A stretch of 53,345 nucleotides of DNA from Planctomycetaceae bacterium (GTDB lineage: Bacteria; Planctomycetota; Planctomycetia; Pirellulales; UBA1268). The notes beneath the pieces are model-generated. The model saw only the letters and a list, made by a program, of their open reading frames with translations, searched no databases and was not told where the DNA came from. The stretch covers positions 1 through 53,345 of the forward strand of contig CACORA010000014.1 in the NCBI GenBank assembly GCA_902629495.1. Direction: 5' to 3'. The position numbers were made by a program, and so were the translations under genes. Positions 45,831 to 53,345 of the stretch are shown here, piece by piece. The number at the start of each line of letters is the position of its first letter. Position 1 is the first letter of the stretch.

Positions 45831-46923
45831 TGGTTGCTGAAGGCCAAGGATTATTCAATCGATGTTGAATAACCTTGAGAACCGATCGCGTTCCGTCGAG
45901 ATGACCAACAAGCGGGGCTAAGGCTTGTTTAAATTGGTTCTCATCTGAAATAAAATCCTTAACATGCTCACGTGCCAGATCCTCCACAGGAATAAACTTT
46001 CCACACCCCATACTAAACAAAAAGTGACTGTTCATCATCTGCTCAGCATGTGCTCGTTCTGGCAAGACCATGAATGGTTTGCCGAGGTGAAGAGATTCAC
46101 CAATTAATTGATTTCCGGCTGATGCAATAACTGATGAACAGTGAATGAGATCTTCTACAAAGTTTTTTTCATCAACGGCATGGAAGGATACAGCACCGAC
46201 GTGATCACGATCACCTAACCCGTAAACCTTCACGGGCATGCCACAGTCAGCCAATGCTTCAATCGCTGAAAATGGAGTATGTCTTCTGAGATATGAGAGA
46301 ATGTACCCTCCTTCTCGTGGTTCAGCATGGGAAATTGAAGAACGAAGCAATGGACCAACTTGAAGAACATGCTCCCAACCTCTCCGCAACGGTGGACGAA
46401 AAAATGCTGAAACAACCGTATCGGTAGCCTCAGCCACATACAGCCAAACAGCATGGCTCATAAACCAGGCGTTCCACTGTAATGACCATGGCAGGGCATC
46501 GAGGTCATAGGCAAGAAGAAAATGTTGATGATCAACACTTATCAGAGGGATGTTTTTTCGACTCGCAGCACGAGGTAACGCAGGCTCAAAATCTGTTATG
46601 GCAAGATCTGCTCCAAAGACTTCCAACTCCCGAATCATACGATCAACTAATGGACCGAGTTGACGCGCCTGATACTCCAGTCCGGCTGCAACAGATCGCA
46701 TCATATCGAGATAGCCATTGGTGTACTGAAACACGATCCCAGGAATTTCCTGAATATCAACACGTGAAGACTGCTTGGAGAGACGCGTTCTCAAAAAGCT
46801 AATCGCATCCCCAGACGTATAGATCAAAATATCATGGTCTTCAACTAGCGACTCCACCAGCGTTGCAATGCGACTGGCATGCCCTCTGCCCTCACCACAT
46901 ACACTAATCGCAATCCTGGCCAT
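45760..46923 (-). CDS. GT-B-type glycosyltransferase
   Basis: 387 residues. The N-terminal domain starts MARIAISVCGEGRGHASRIA, the Gly-rich acceptor-side loop of MurG/GT1-like enzymes. The C-terminal domain has SSVIASAGNQLIGESLHLGK, then PFMVLPERAHAEQMMNSHFL, the nucleotide-sugar-binding pattern. It resembles the archaeal/bacterial MJ1255-type family, but sugar and acceptor are unknown. No signal peptide, so cytoplasmic or membrane-face. It overlaps the rdgB 3' end by 71 bases and has no visible partner gene in operon. Confidence 0.85.
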   Translation of the reverse strand: MARIAISVCGEGRGHASRIATLVESLVEDHDILIYTSGDAISFLRTRLSKQSSRVDIQEIPGIVFQYTNGYLDMMRSVAAGLEYQARQLGPLVDRMIRELEVFGADLAITDFEPALPRAASRKNIPLISVDHQHFLLAYDLDALPWSLQWNAWFMSHAVWLYVAEATDTVVSAFFRPPLRRGWEHVLQVGPLLRSSISHAEPREGGYILSYLRRHTPFSAIEALADCGMPVKVYGLGDRDHVGAVSFHAVDEKNFVEDLIHCSSVIASAGNQLIGESLHLGKPFMVLPERAHAEQMMNSHFLFSMGCGKFIPVEDLAREHVKDFISDENQFKQALAPLVGHLDGTRSVLKVIQHRLNNPWPSATISDGVPSGTELQEASVSSLEHDG

Positions 46924-47017
46924 TCAATACACCTAATATCTCAAAACGATTTAACACAGTATCCTACTCCTTTTGTCCTCAAAAGACACTTAAAACATTT
47001 GCCTGGCAACGTTCCAC

Positions 47018-48025
47018 ATGAATCACGCATTACGACTGCTATTGGGATGGCCCACACTTTTCCTCTGTACGCTATTGGCGACAGCTTCCGAAGCTGCCAC
47101 GCCCGACCTTGGTCTACTTGTAGGCCAACTCAATGATGCATCTGCTCGCATCCGTGATCGTGCTGAAAAAAATCTTCTGAACCTTGGTCCTGATGCCATA
47201 CCAAGCATTGTCCGGGCCAAGCACAAGGCTGTCGGCGAAGCTGCGTTTCGACTTCGCTGCATCGAACGCTATCTGCAAGAAAAAGCAACTGGAGAGCATC
47301 TTGAAAAGGCTCTCGAAACACTCTCCTTCAGCGTACAATCAACACGTGCTCTACAAAATGGCAAACGCGTCCGCATAAACCTTAGCATTTCCTGGGGCGA
47401 TCAACTCACACCACTCGTCATGCAACTGCCTTGCCGTTCAATTGTGGCTGATAGTTTCTTGGGAGAATCCTTGCCGCCGAGTCATCGACAAGCTGTGCTT
47501 GAACCGCTTGTGAAACCGAATGATCATGAGGTTATACTTCCCCTCATGCTGGAACAGATTGTTCCGCCTATCCAAACCATTAAAACTCTTCGCGGAACGG
47601 TCAATTTATCAGTTGCTGGAATTGACCAGGGGTTTGAATTGCCATTACAAATAACTTCTACGCGCATTGGCAAAGCAACCGTTTCACTTCTCGATATCAA
47701 TCAAGATCGTGAAACAATCTTGGTAAAAGCTCGTGTTCAATATGATGCCTCAACCGATGCCCTGGCTTCACATCGTCCATGGCTTGAAAAGCGGCTCCTA
47801 ACGGCCATCGATAGTGCACATGGCGATCGCGAACTCATTCGACAAGACCAGCATACTGTTGAACGAACTAAACAGGGTCTCACAGCGATCACATCATTTC
47901 TCCTCCCACAAGAAAATATGGATCGACGTTCAATTCGATTACGGTGGGTGTTACCGATTGCTATTCATGAGATCCCAGTCAACTTTCTTGTTGAGGACAT
48001 CACACTGACAGACAGCGCTGACTAA
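47018..48025 (+). CDS. Exported HEAT-repeat-like protein, unknown function
   Basis: 335 residues with a signal peptide (RLLLGWPTLFLCTLLATASE, cleavage near SEAATP). Residues about 30-95 are helical and similar to HEAT-like or 'degraded armadillo' repeats: LNDASARIRDRAEKNLLNLG then PDAIPSIVRAKHKAVGEAAF. The remainder is beta-rich, with LRGTVNLSVAGIDQGFELPL and RIGKATVSLLDINQDRETIL. Such combinations are common in planctomycete envelope proteins. No enzyme motif seen. Confidence 0.75.
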   Translation: MNHALRLLLGWPTLFLCTLLATASEAATPDLGLLVGQLNDASARIRDRAEKNLLNLGPDAIPSIVRAKHKAVGEAAFRLRCIERYLQEKATGEHLEKALETLSFSVQSTRALQNGKRVRINLSISWGDQLTPLVMQLPCRSIVADSFLGESLPPSHRQAVLEPLVKPNDHEVILPLMLEQIVPPIQTIKTLRGTVNLSVAGIDQGFELPLQITSTRIGKATVSLLDINQDRETILVKARVQYDASTDALASHRPWLEKRLLTAIDSAHGDRELIRQDQHTVERTKQGLTAITSFLLPQENMDRRSIRLRWVLPIAIHEIPVNFLVEDITLTDSAD

Positions 48026-48134
48026 AAGCATGTTTTTCCCGTAAGAAATGCATGACTTTCTGGGTTGTCGCGATTCGTAGAGACCGCTACCTTTTGGAGT
48101 CAAATTTCATTTACAAGGGTTTCGTTAGTCTTCT

Positions 48135-48782
48135 ATGGCCGTGATGAAATTACGTTCATTTGTGTTGGTTCTATGCATGCTCGTTGTGCCTGCGCTTGCA
48201 TTGTTTTCTCACATGACTCCCCCTTCCGTCCAACAGGCTGCGCAGCAAATGATATGGACACCCTTGTGTGAAACAATAAGTGTCATCAACGCAACGCTAC
48301 AATTTGATGCCTATACTTCCGTTGCCAACAAAGATGATTTTGAGCATGACGCTTCACTTGGCGTCATGAGTTCTTCAGTGACAAACGATACTCTTTCAGA
48401 ATCCTCTCTCTCAGCAGTGGACAACTCACGCAACACGTCTGTTCGAGAAACCCTTCCCACTGTCACAGTTCAAGAAACAAGAATTCCTTCGACAGACGAC
48501 TCTGAAAGAAAAAAGCCACGATCACAAGCTGAGTGGGAATTACTAGCATCTCTTCACAAGAAGCTCTTATCCTTTGGAGCAACGAAATTGGACTGTCGCC
48601 CGCAACCAGGAACACAGCATGGGTATAGCAGCACATGCCAATTGCCAATGGATCCAAATGGCCAGTTACATCGGGTATTTCATGGCCAAGGATCCAGTGC
48701 GCCTGAAGCCATGCATTCACTCATCTATCAAATTCAGGCTTGGCAGGTTCGGCAAGCCGGATTATCTCGAAAACAATTCTGA
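48135..48782 (+). CDS. Exported or anchored planctomycete protein, unknown function
   Basis: 215 residues. An N-terminal hydrophobic helix (LRSFVLVLCMLVVPALALFS, about 6-25) is followed by a long Ser/Thr/Asp-rich region. The C-terminal about 80 residues form a conserved-looking domain: WELLASLHKKLLSFGATKLD to PEAMHSLIYQIQAWQVRQAG, which resembles a small alpha/beta domain seen in other planctomycete proteins, from memory only. The start may be ATG 48135 or 48144. It ends 10 bases before scpB, so the two are probably co-transcribed. Confidence 0.75.
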   Translation: MAVMKLRSFVLVLCMLVVPALALFSHMTPPSVQQAAQQMIWTPLCETISVINATLQFDAYTSVANKDDFEHDASLGVMSSSVTNDTLSESSLSAVDNSRNTSVRETLPTVTVQETRIPSTDDSERKKPRSQAEWELLASLHKKLLSFGATKLDCRPQPGTQHGYSSTCQLPMDPNGQLHRVFHGQGSSAPEAMHSLIYQIQAWQVRQAGLSRKQF

Positions 48783-48792
48783 GGATAATAGC

Positions 48793-49572
48793 ATGAGAAA
48801 AAGGGCGACTCGCTTTGCTGGCAAGCAACGAATGTGCAAGCAGGCAAGCAAGCGTTTCCTAACGAATACTCTCGAGCGACAAATCGAGTCAAAGCACATT
48901 GCCGGATGGCCTGATCAATCTTTTGCTGCTCTAAAAAAACATTCAATACGCCACCATCTCTTCTGGAAAAAACGGCGAACTGTGCAGCCAGAGATATCAA
49001 GTGACAACACACAAGGTTTTTTCATACGAAGTGATGAACTCGCTCGCCTTGAGGCAGCGCTCTATCTATCTCGAGAGCCGATTCCGGTGCGACGTCTCGC
49101 AAAACTTGCCCGTCTTCCTGATGGCACACGAGCCCGAACACTTCTTTCAGATTTACAAAAAATTGCCACTAATTCTGGTTCCGCCTTTCGTGTCGAACAG
49201 GTTGCCGGTGGTTTTCAGCTGCTCACTCGGGGACACTTTGGTCCATGGGTTCGGCGGCTTTTAGCAACCCCACCCGAAAATCGGCTTTCTGCCTCAGCCA
49301 TGGAAACCCTTGCCGTGGTCGCGTACAAACAGCCTGTAACACGTGCTGAAATCGAGTCCATACGGGGGGTTGGCTGCGATGAGATGCTCCGACAGCTTCT
49401 GGATCGCGATTTCGTGGGAATTGGGGGACGTGCCGAAGAACTTGGAAGGCCCAATATCTACGTCACAACCCGGCATTTTTTGCAAGCTTTCGGTCTGGCG
49501 AGAATCGAGGATCTTCCCCCTTTGGACTGCCTTCAGCCATCTGAACCCCTGCCTGAATCAAATTCCGTGTGA
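48793..49572 (+). CDS. scpB: Segregation and condensation protein B
   Basis: 259 residues. Winged-helix segments of ScpB are clear from residue 77: SDELARLEAALYLSREPIPV, then FRVEQVAGGFQLLTR, ETLAVVAYKQPVTRAEIESI, RGVGCDEMLRQLLDRDFVGI and GRAEELGRPNIYVTT. ScpB works with ScpA and SMC to condense and segregate chromosomes. Start ATG 48793 has GAGG about 10 bases upstream. The first about 75 residues are a basic extension (MRKRATRFAGKQRMCKQASK and more) absent from ordinary ScpB, possibly DNA-binding. No scpA or smc is in the window. Confidence 0.93.
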   Translation: MRKRATRFAGKQRMCKQASKRFLTNTLERQIESKHIAGWPDQSFAALKKHSIRHHLFWKKRRTVQPEISSDNTQGFFIRSDELARLEAALYLSREPIPVRRLAKLARLPDGTRARTLLSDLQKIATNSGSAFRVEQVAGGFQLLTRGHFGPWVRRLLATPPENRLSASAMETLAVVAYKQPVTRAEIESIRGVGCDEMLRQLLDRDFVGIGGRAEELGRPNIYVTTRHFLQAFGLARIEDLPPLDCLQPSEPLPESNSV

Positions 49573-49754
49573 GAATAATTGGGTCGGTACTTGCAGTCGA
49601 CGGCTTGGGGGGGCAAACTCTTGCCTCAGTATTACGACGTTGTACGAATTATGAAAAATCTGGCGTCACTGATTATCGCTAGCATCAAATCATATTCAGA
49701 CGTAATAATACAAAGAATGATCTGGACTTCTTATTGGACTTGTTTGATTCTCAT

Positions 49755-49783
49755 TTGTTTACGTTCATTCAAAACAATATATT
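49755..49783 (+). promoter_or_regulatory. Candidate promoter of the hyperacidic-protein gene
   Basis: TTGTTT (49755-49760) and TATATT (49778-49783) are separated by exactly 17 bases, in AT-rich DNA about 50 bases before the GTG start. The 258-base gap 49573-49830 has no other feature that I can support. Confidence 0.5.
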
Positions 49784-49830
49784 TCAAGCTACGTTTTGCA
49801 TGACCACAACTTTATTTTAGGAGGTTTACC

Positions 49831-50205
49831 GTGACGCTTGCTTTGGATCCGAGAGGGCATCAAGACATTTTGTCTGCCGACGTGTTCTCCTGGAGTGAAC
49901 TCCCCGAGCTCTTGGCTACCGCAGTTCTGCTCGAGGATTCAAGCGATCGTTGTATGCCTGCCAGTCCTTCGATTTTCTCTTCCTACGACGATGATGATGA
50001 CTTCGGTGATGAAGACGATGACTTTGAAGAAGATGATGATGACTTCGAAGAAGACGATGGTGAAGAAGGTGACTTCGAAGAAGATGAGGAGTGGGAAGAA
50101 GTCGAAGACGAAGATGAAGATGAAAACGAAGAGGACGACGACGCTGGTGAAGAGTGGGAAGACGAAGACGATGACTGGGAAGATGAAGATGAAGATGACT
50201 TTTAG
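49831..50205 (+). CDS. Hyperacidic low-complexity protein
   Basis: 124 residues with a GTG start and a perfect AGGAGG ribosome site 8 bases upstream. Residues 1-51 are ordinary (LDPRGHQDILSADVFSWSEL...). Residues 52-124 are almost entirely Asp and Glu, with periodic Phe or Trp: DDDDDFGDEDDDFEEDDDDF, later EEWEEVEDEDEDENEEDDDA and DDDWEDEDEDDF. No Lys or Arg occurs in this tail. Such a protein would be extremely acidic and disordered. The DNA carries a matching imperfect GAAGAT/GATGAT repeat. Acidic proteins can act as DNA mimics, histone or cation binders, or chaperones; none can be chosen here. Confidence 0.85.
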   Translation: MTLALDPRGHQDILSADVFSWSELPELLATAVLLEDSSDRCMPASPSIFSSYDDDDDFGDEDDDFEEDDDDFEEDDGEEGDFEEDEEWEEVEDEDEDENEEDDDAGEEWEDEDDDWEDEDEDDF

Positions 50206-50218
50206 AAACGACTTCGCT

Positions 50219-51574
50219 TCAATTTAAATTGTCATCTTCCTTCATTATTATTTTCATAATTTTTCCACGTCGTTCTATTGTCAGCTCAACCTCACCGGTC
50301 AGTTGGCCGAATTGGCTGACCATATCGCTCTGGTCGACGAGTGTTTTGTTTTCAATCCTGACAAGCCGATCTGCAACTTTTAATCCTCCACGGTCTGCAG
50401 GAGATCCCGGTTCAACCCGCACGATGACTGGAACATGTGGTTCCGCCTGATCGCCACGTGTACCAATTCCCCAACGAGCTTTCTTTCCTGACACTGCCCG
50501 AGACTCAAGCTTTCTCCTCTTTGCTTCTGATTCCTGACGACATGCTTCCCGAAAAGGCTTTATATCTTCTGGACTATGTGCGACTTTCAATAACGTCCTC
50601 AATGTAAATTGAGCGACTGGCTCAAGACCGATGAGATTAACAAGATGGACGTCATCACTCGGGCGATGATAATTATCATGCAGCCCCGTGTGAAACATAA
50701 GTGTTGGAATCTTTTTCTTAATAAAAGGGTAATGATCCGAGTCTGCACTAATCTTCCAGTTGTAGATAAGCTCGAGGGCTTTTGTAGCTTTATAATTATT
50801 CGCCACAGAGCAAAGTGAACGCATGCCTTCGGCGGTACGACTGCCAAACACCTCAAGCCTGTCATTTCGAAGGCGACCAATCATATCCAGATTAATACAG
50901 AATACGATTTGATATGTTCCAAGTGGATCCGGTCGATTCTTCAGAAAATGTTTTGAGCCAAGTAATCCCTTTTCTTCGCCATCCCAAAACGCTAACAACA
51001 CCGATCGCCGCGGAGGAGTAGGCAGTGACTGAATGGCCTCAGCAATTTCCAGGATGCCGGCCACCCCCGAAGCATTGTCATCAGCACCATTATGCACAAG
51101 ACCGAACGGACCATAGCTGTTACTTTTTTTACCGTAACCAACATGATCATAATGCCCACTCAATATAACCAACTCGTCAGCAACAGCTGGATCACTGCCC
51201 GGAACAAGAGCAAGAATGTTTCTCATTCGGCCAAACGACTGATAAAAACTTCCTGCGTCACCAGCAGGCTCAAGCGACAACCGATCAATATTATCGACAA
51301 TGTAGGCTCCAGCAGCACGTCCACCACGCGTTCCAGCTTCCCGTCCTTCAAATGCATCATCCGCCAAGGCGGCAATATGGCGACCAGCATCCGATGCTGA
51401 GATTGTAGCGACAGCAGCCATCTCATCCTGAGCGGAAATGACGTCTGCTCGAAGAATACGGTTATTTGAGAATAAGAGAATTCCAAGTACCGCGATTGCC
51501 AAACTTTTCCTGATTGGATTGAGAAAGCTCCTGTGAGGAGTAGCCTCCTTGCGTGACTGCCTAGGAACGTTCAA
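50219..51574 (-). CDS. M28-family zinc aminopeptidase with C-terminal PDZ domain
   Basis: About 451 residues. M28 zinc ligands and neighbours are visible: SGHYDHVGYG, HNGADDNASGVAGILE, FWDGEEKGLLGS, INLDMIGR and MFHTGLHDNYHRPSDD. A PDZ domain closes the protein (EPGSPADRGGLKVADRLVRI). A signal peptide (SLAIAVLGILLFSNN) follows a basic stretch. The frame runs up to 51736 but there it overlaps the tRNA-Ser gene and no ATG is in frame between; I place the start at TTG 51574, with low certainty (other TTG or ATC starts nearby are possible). It probably acts outside the cytoplasm. Confidence 0.9.
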   Translation of the reverse strand: MNVPRQSRKEATPHRSFLNPIRKSLAIAVLGILLFSNNRILRADVISAQDEMAAVATISASDAGRHIAALADDAFEGREAGTRGGRAAGAYIVDNIDRLSLEPAGDAGSFYQSFGRMRNILALVPGSDPAVADELVILSGHYDHVGYGKKSNSYGPFGLVHNGADDNASGVAGILEIAEAIQSLPTPPRRSVLLAFWDGEEKGLLGSKHFLKNRPDPLGTYQIVFCINLDMIGRLRNDRLEVFGSRTAEGMRSLCSVANNYKATKALELIYNWKISADSDHYPFIKKKIPTLMFHTGLHDNYHRPSDDVHLVNLIGLEPVAQFTLRTLLKVAHSPEDIKPFREACRQESEAKRRKLESRAVSGKKARWGIGTRGDQAEPHVPVIVRVEPGSPADRGGLKVADRLVRIENKTLVDQSDMVSQFGQLTGEVELTIERRGKIMKIIMKEDDNLN

Positions 51575-51621
51575 AATACCAGCTGCTGCGTTTCTCCAAT
51601 GCCGGGGGAAATGGCTCTTGA

Positions 51622-51711
51622 GGAGAGGTGGCAGAGTGGTCGAATGCGCGTCTTTGCTAAAGACGTGACCGGTCAAAAGCTGGTCCACGGGTTCGAATCC
51701 CGTCCTCTCCG
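51622..51711 (+). tRNA. tRNA-Ser (GCU)
   Basis: A 90-base class II tRNA with a long variable arm. Acceptor arms GGAGAGG/CCTCTCC pair perfectly; the anticodon stem CGTCT/AGACG encloses TTGCTAA, giving GCT; the T-arm is ACGGGTTCGAATCCCGT. CCA is not encoded. It is divergent from the M28 peptidase gene, about 47 bases from its presumed start. Confidence 0.97.
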
Positions 51712-51784
51712 TTTTTATCATAGTCCACATTCTCAAATGCTGGGCATGTCTTGATGACTAAACTCATCACTGCTCGAAGGCCTC

Positions 51785-52309
51785 CTACTTTTTGTTTTCA
51801 TTCGGGTCTGCATCCCCGTACGTTGACTGCAGTTTCTCATGTTGATCGATAGCTTTCTGCAATGCATTTTGCATTTTGGTGATGTGCACTTGCACCTTTT
51901 TGGGTTCTGCTGGTGGTTCTTTCACAACTGACAAAGCATTTTTGTAGTGTTCGCGTGCCGATGACAAATGTTTATCCACATCGTTGAGCATCTCTGTCGC
52001 TTCAGTATTTTTTTCAGTTGCCAAGTGCTCACGCATGGCAGCAGAATGCTTTTCAGCAAGATCCAAGTGATGAGTCACCGTAGCATGAGTCAGGTGAGCA
52101 ATCTGTGGTGAAACGGTTTTCGCTTGACTCAAATAACTGTGATAGTGGCTTGCATGAGCATGAGCAGCACTCATATGAGAATGTCCACTACGGGCATAGA
52201 AGAAAAAGTCTCCTCGCGCTTTTGCCCCAGCATCTCGCTGAGCGTAGGCCGTTCCCAGCAAAACCATAGATATGCTTACTGCACAGACAACAGAAAGAAC
52301 CTGTTTCAT
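51785..52309 (-). CDS. His-rich exported helical protein
   Basis: 174 residues with a signal peptide (residues 1-23, AYAQ). The mature part has 16 His, often at i, i+3 or i+4: SGHSHMSAAHAHASHYHSYL, then IAHLTHATVTHHLDLAEKHS and REHLATEKN. It reads as long amphipathic helices. A role in metal (Ni, Cu, Zn or Co) binding or pH buffering is possible but is inference. GGAG lies 9 bases before the ATG. No neighbouring metal transporter was found. Confidence 0.85.
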   Translation of the reverse strand: MKQVLSVVCAVSISMVLLGTAYAQRDAGAKARGDFFFYARSGHSHMSAAHAHASHYHSYLSQAKTVSPQIAHLTHATVTHHLDLAEKHSAAMREHLATEKNTEATEMLNDVDKHLSSAREHYKNALSVVKEPPAEPKKVQVHITKMQNALQKAIDQHEKLQSTYGDADPNENKK

Positions 52310-52505
52310 GGTGAAAACTCCTATCAGTGCGTTAATCTCTTATCCTCAAGCCTGAATGACCTCTACAACCTTACCATGCTGAATTCTCGCACGTGAAACT
52401 GTAGCGATCCCGAAGTTACGCCGATCTAGGAAAGGAATGCCGGCAAGGAAAATTATAGGCATACCTGTCGGCAACTGAAACTGTTTTCCAAAGGAGGGTA
52501 GCGTT

Positions 52506-53345
52506 ATGCCATATGGTGATTCCTCAGGTTCATCACGAATAGAATGGAAATCTTCGTTTCTTGGCGGACTTGTGGTGTTGGCGATCTCCTATGTTGGAGT
52601 TGTTTTGCCAGCACGTTCCCAGATTGCCAATTTGGAAAAACACGTCGCGAGCCTTGCCACCACAGTCAACGCCCTCAATGCATCTCGAACTGGCGTTGAT
52701 AAGGCAAATTCACTTCTGACTCGACTTGAAAACCAGTCAACACGCCTTGCAACAGCTGAGTCGACAATCGAGCGCATCGAGGCATTAGCGGATCGACTTG
52801 GTGCCGATGCTGATCGCCTTGCTTCAGCACATTCAATTCTTGGGAGAATGGACGACTTCCACAGAAGTATGGCACGACAGGGGGAAACACTCTCAGCTGC
52901 AGAAGCCACACTCAATCAGGTTGATGCTGTTGCAAATCGTGCCGTCTCAGTTGGTCGCACTGCACTTCCCGCAGCCCAACAACTCGCTGACCTTTCAACA
53001 ATACTGCAAACACAATCTGAAACCACAACGAGTGCTATGGAACATGCCGAACGACTGATCACGCTTGAAAACCGCCTCGCAGAGTCGTCAGTTGATGTTC
53101 GTGCAGCAGATGCAGCCCTTGTACGTCTCACTGATCTGGCTGAGATGCTCGCTGGGGCGTCTGGCACAGTCGGTCAACTACAACGATTTGTGGTTGAGGT
53201 CATGCTTCTTGAGCCGGCCGTCGGCCGGGCTGTACGAGCCTTGGGACCAATGGTTGAGTTTACTGAAGTAGGCTCACGGAAACCATCTGGACGCGACACC
53301 CAAGACTCTCTTGAGGAAACGACGTCTCACGTAACTCCTGCGACT
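52506..53345 (+). CDS. Membrane-anchored coiled-coil protein, runs off the window
   Basis: The frame is open for 280 codons to the window end. A perfect AAGGAGGG lies 7 bases before the ATG at 52506. One hydrophobic helix (SSFLGGLVVLAISYVGVVLP, about 17-36) is followed by long heptad-like stretches: SQIANLEKHVASLATTVNAL, DKANSLLTRLENQSTRLATA and TIERIEALADRLGADADRLA. It looks like a single-pass envelope protein with a coiled-coil domain; the C-terminal part (about residue 250 on) becomes polar. Function unknown. The gene is only partly visible. Confidence 0.85.
   Translation, partial: MPYGDSSGSSRIEWKSSFLGGLVVLAISYVGVVLPARSQIANLEKHVASLATTVNALNASRTGVDKANSLLTRLENQSTRLATAESTIERIEALADRLGADADRLASAHSILGRMDDFHRSMARQGETLSAAEATLNQVDAVANRAVSVGRTALPAAQQLADLSTILQTQSETTTSAMEHAERLITLENRLAESSVDVRAADAALVRLTDLAEMLAGASGTVGQLQRFVVEVMLLEPAVGRAVRALGPMVEFTEVGSRKPSGRDTQDSLEETTSHVTPAT

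Noticed and set aside
49980..50205. GAAGAT/GATGAT repeats as a non-coding tandem repeat
   Set aside because: The frame is intact with a strong ribosome site and the repeats translate into an acidic tail, so coding is the simpler explanation.
50219..51736. Full 505-residue frame of the M28 peptidase
   Set aside because: Its 5' end would run through the tRNA-Ser gene on the opposite strand; a start downstream of the tRNA is required.

Overview
The window looks like a chromosomal segment of a planctomycete, most likely a Pirellulales-type organism. The evidence is a sulfatase fragment, a DUF1559 prepilin-like protein with the H-X9-DG motif, a formylglycine-generating enzyme, Pro/Cys-rich exported proteins, hyperacidic and His-rich small proteins, and paired M16 peptidases. 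GC content looks moderate by eye. There are no rRNA genes, insertion sequences, phage genes or CRISPR arrays.

Layout. 1-3.2 kb: the 3' end of a sulfatase gene, a TauE/SafE exporter, then a DUF1559 protein and a small lipoprotein closed by a long hairpin. 3.2-6.5 kb: D-aminoacyl-tRNA deacylase, divergent from a two-gene polyamine operon (homospermidine synthase and ornithine-type decarboxylase). 6.5-11.8 kb: a minus-strand run of purU, two M16 peptidases (one catalytic, one lacking the zinc motif) and a methyltransferase. 12.2-26.2 kb: the conserved information-processing core, tRNA-Thr, -Tyr, -Gly, -Thr, then tuf, tRNA-Trp, secE, nusG, rplK, rplA, rplJ, rplL, rpoB and rpoC. 26.3-34.6 kb: an exported two-domain protein, about 770 bases without a gene, an exported FGE-type lipoprotein, a PolX/PHP polymerase, a Pro-rich exported protein, and a tightly packed three-gene operon (DUF3592-like membrane protein, arrestin-like protein, P-loop ATPase). 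34.7-42.6 kb: a free-standing protein resembling the C-terminal domain of RNA polymerase alpha, divergent from a UvrD/PcrA helicase; a GDP-fucose pair (gmd, fcl); a flippase-like membrane protein; and a Nudix-YgfZ pair. 42.7-53.3 kb: an XRE regulator, small membrane proteins, exported planctomycete-type proteins, rdgB, a glycosyltransferase, scpB, a hyperacidic protein, an M28-PDZ peptidase, tRNA-Ser, a His-rich exported protein, and the start of a membrane-anchored coiled-coil protein.

How the genes fit together. The decarboxylase would supply putrescine, which homospermidine synthase joins into homospermidine. The exported FGE would activate exported sulfatases such as the one at the left edge. 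Gmd and Fcl make GDP-L-fucose for surface glycans. The tuf-rpoC block is housekeeping. The least described material is the stand-alone alpha-CTD-like protein, which keeps the DNA-contacting residues of RpoA, and the DUF3592/arrestin/ATPase operon beside it.

All calls come from reading translations and DNA by eye. No database search or structure prediction was run.
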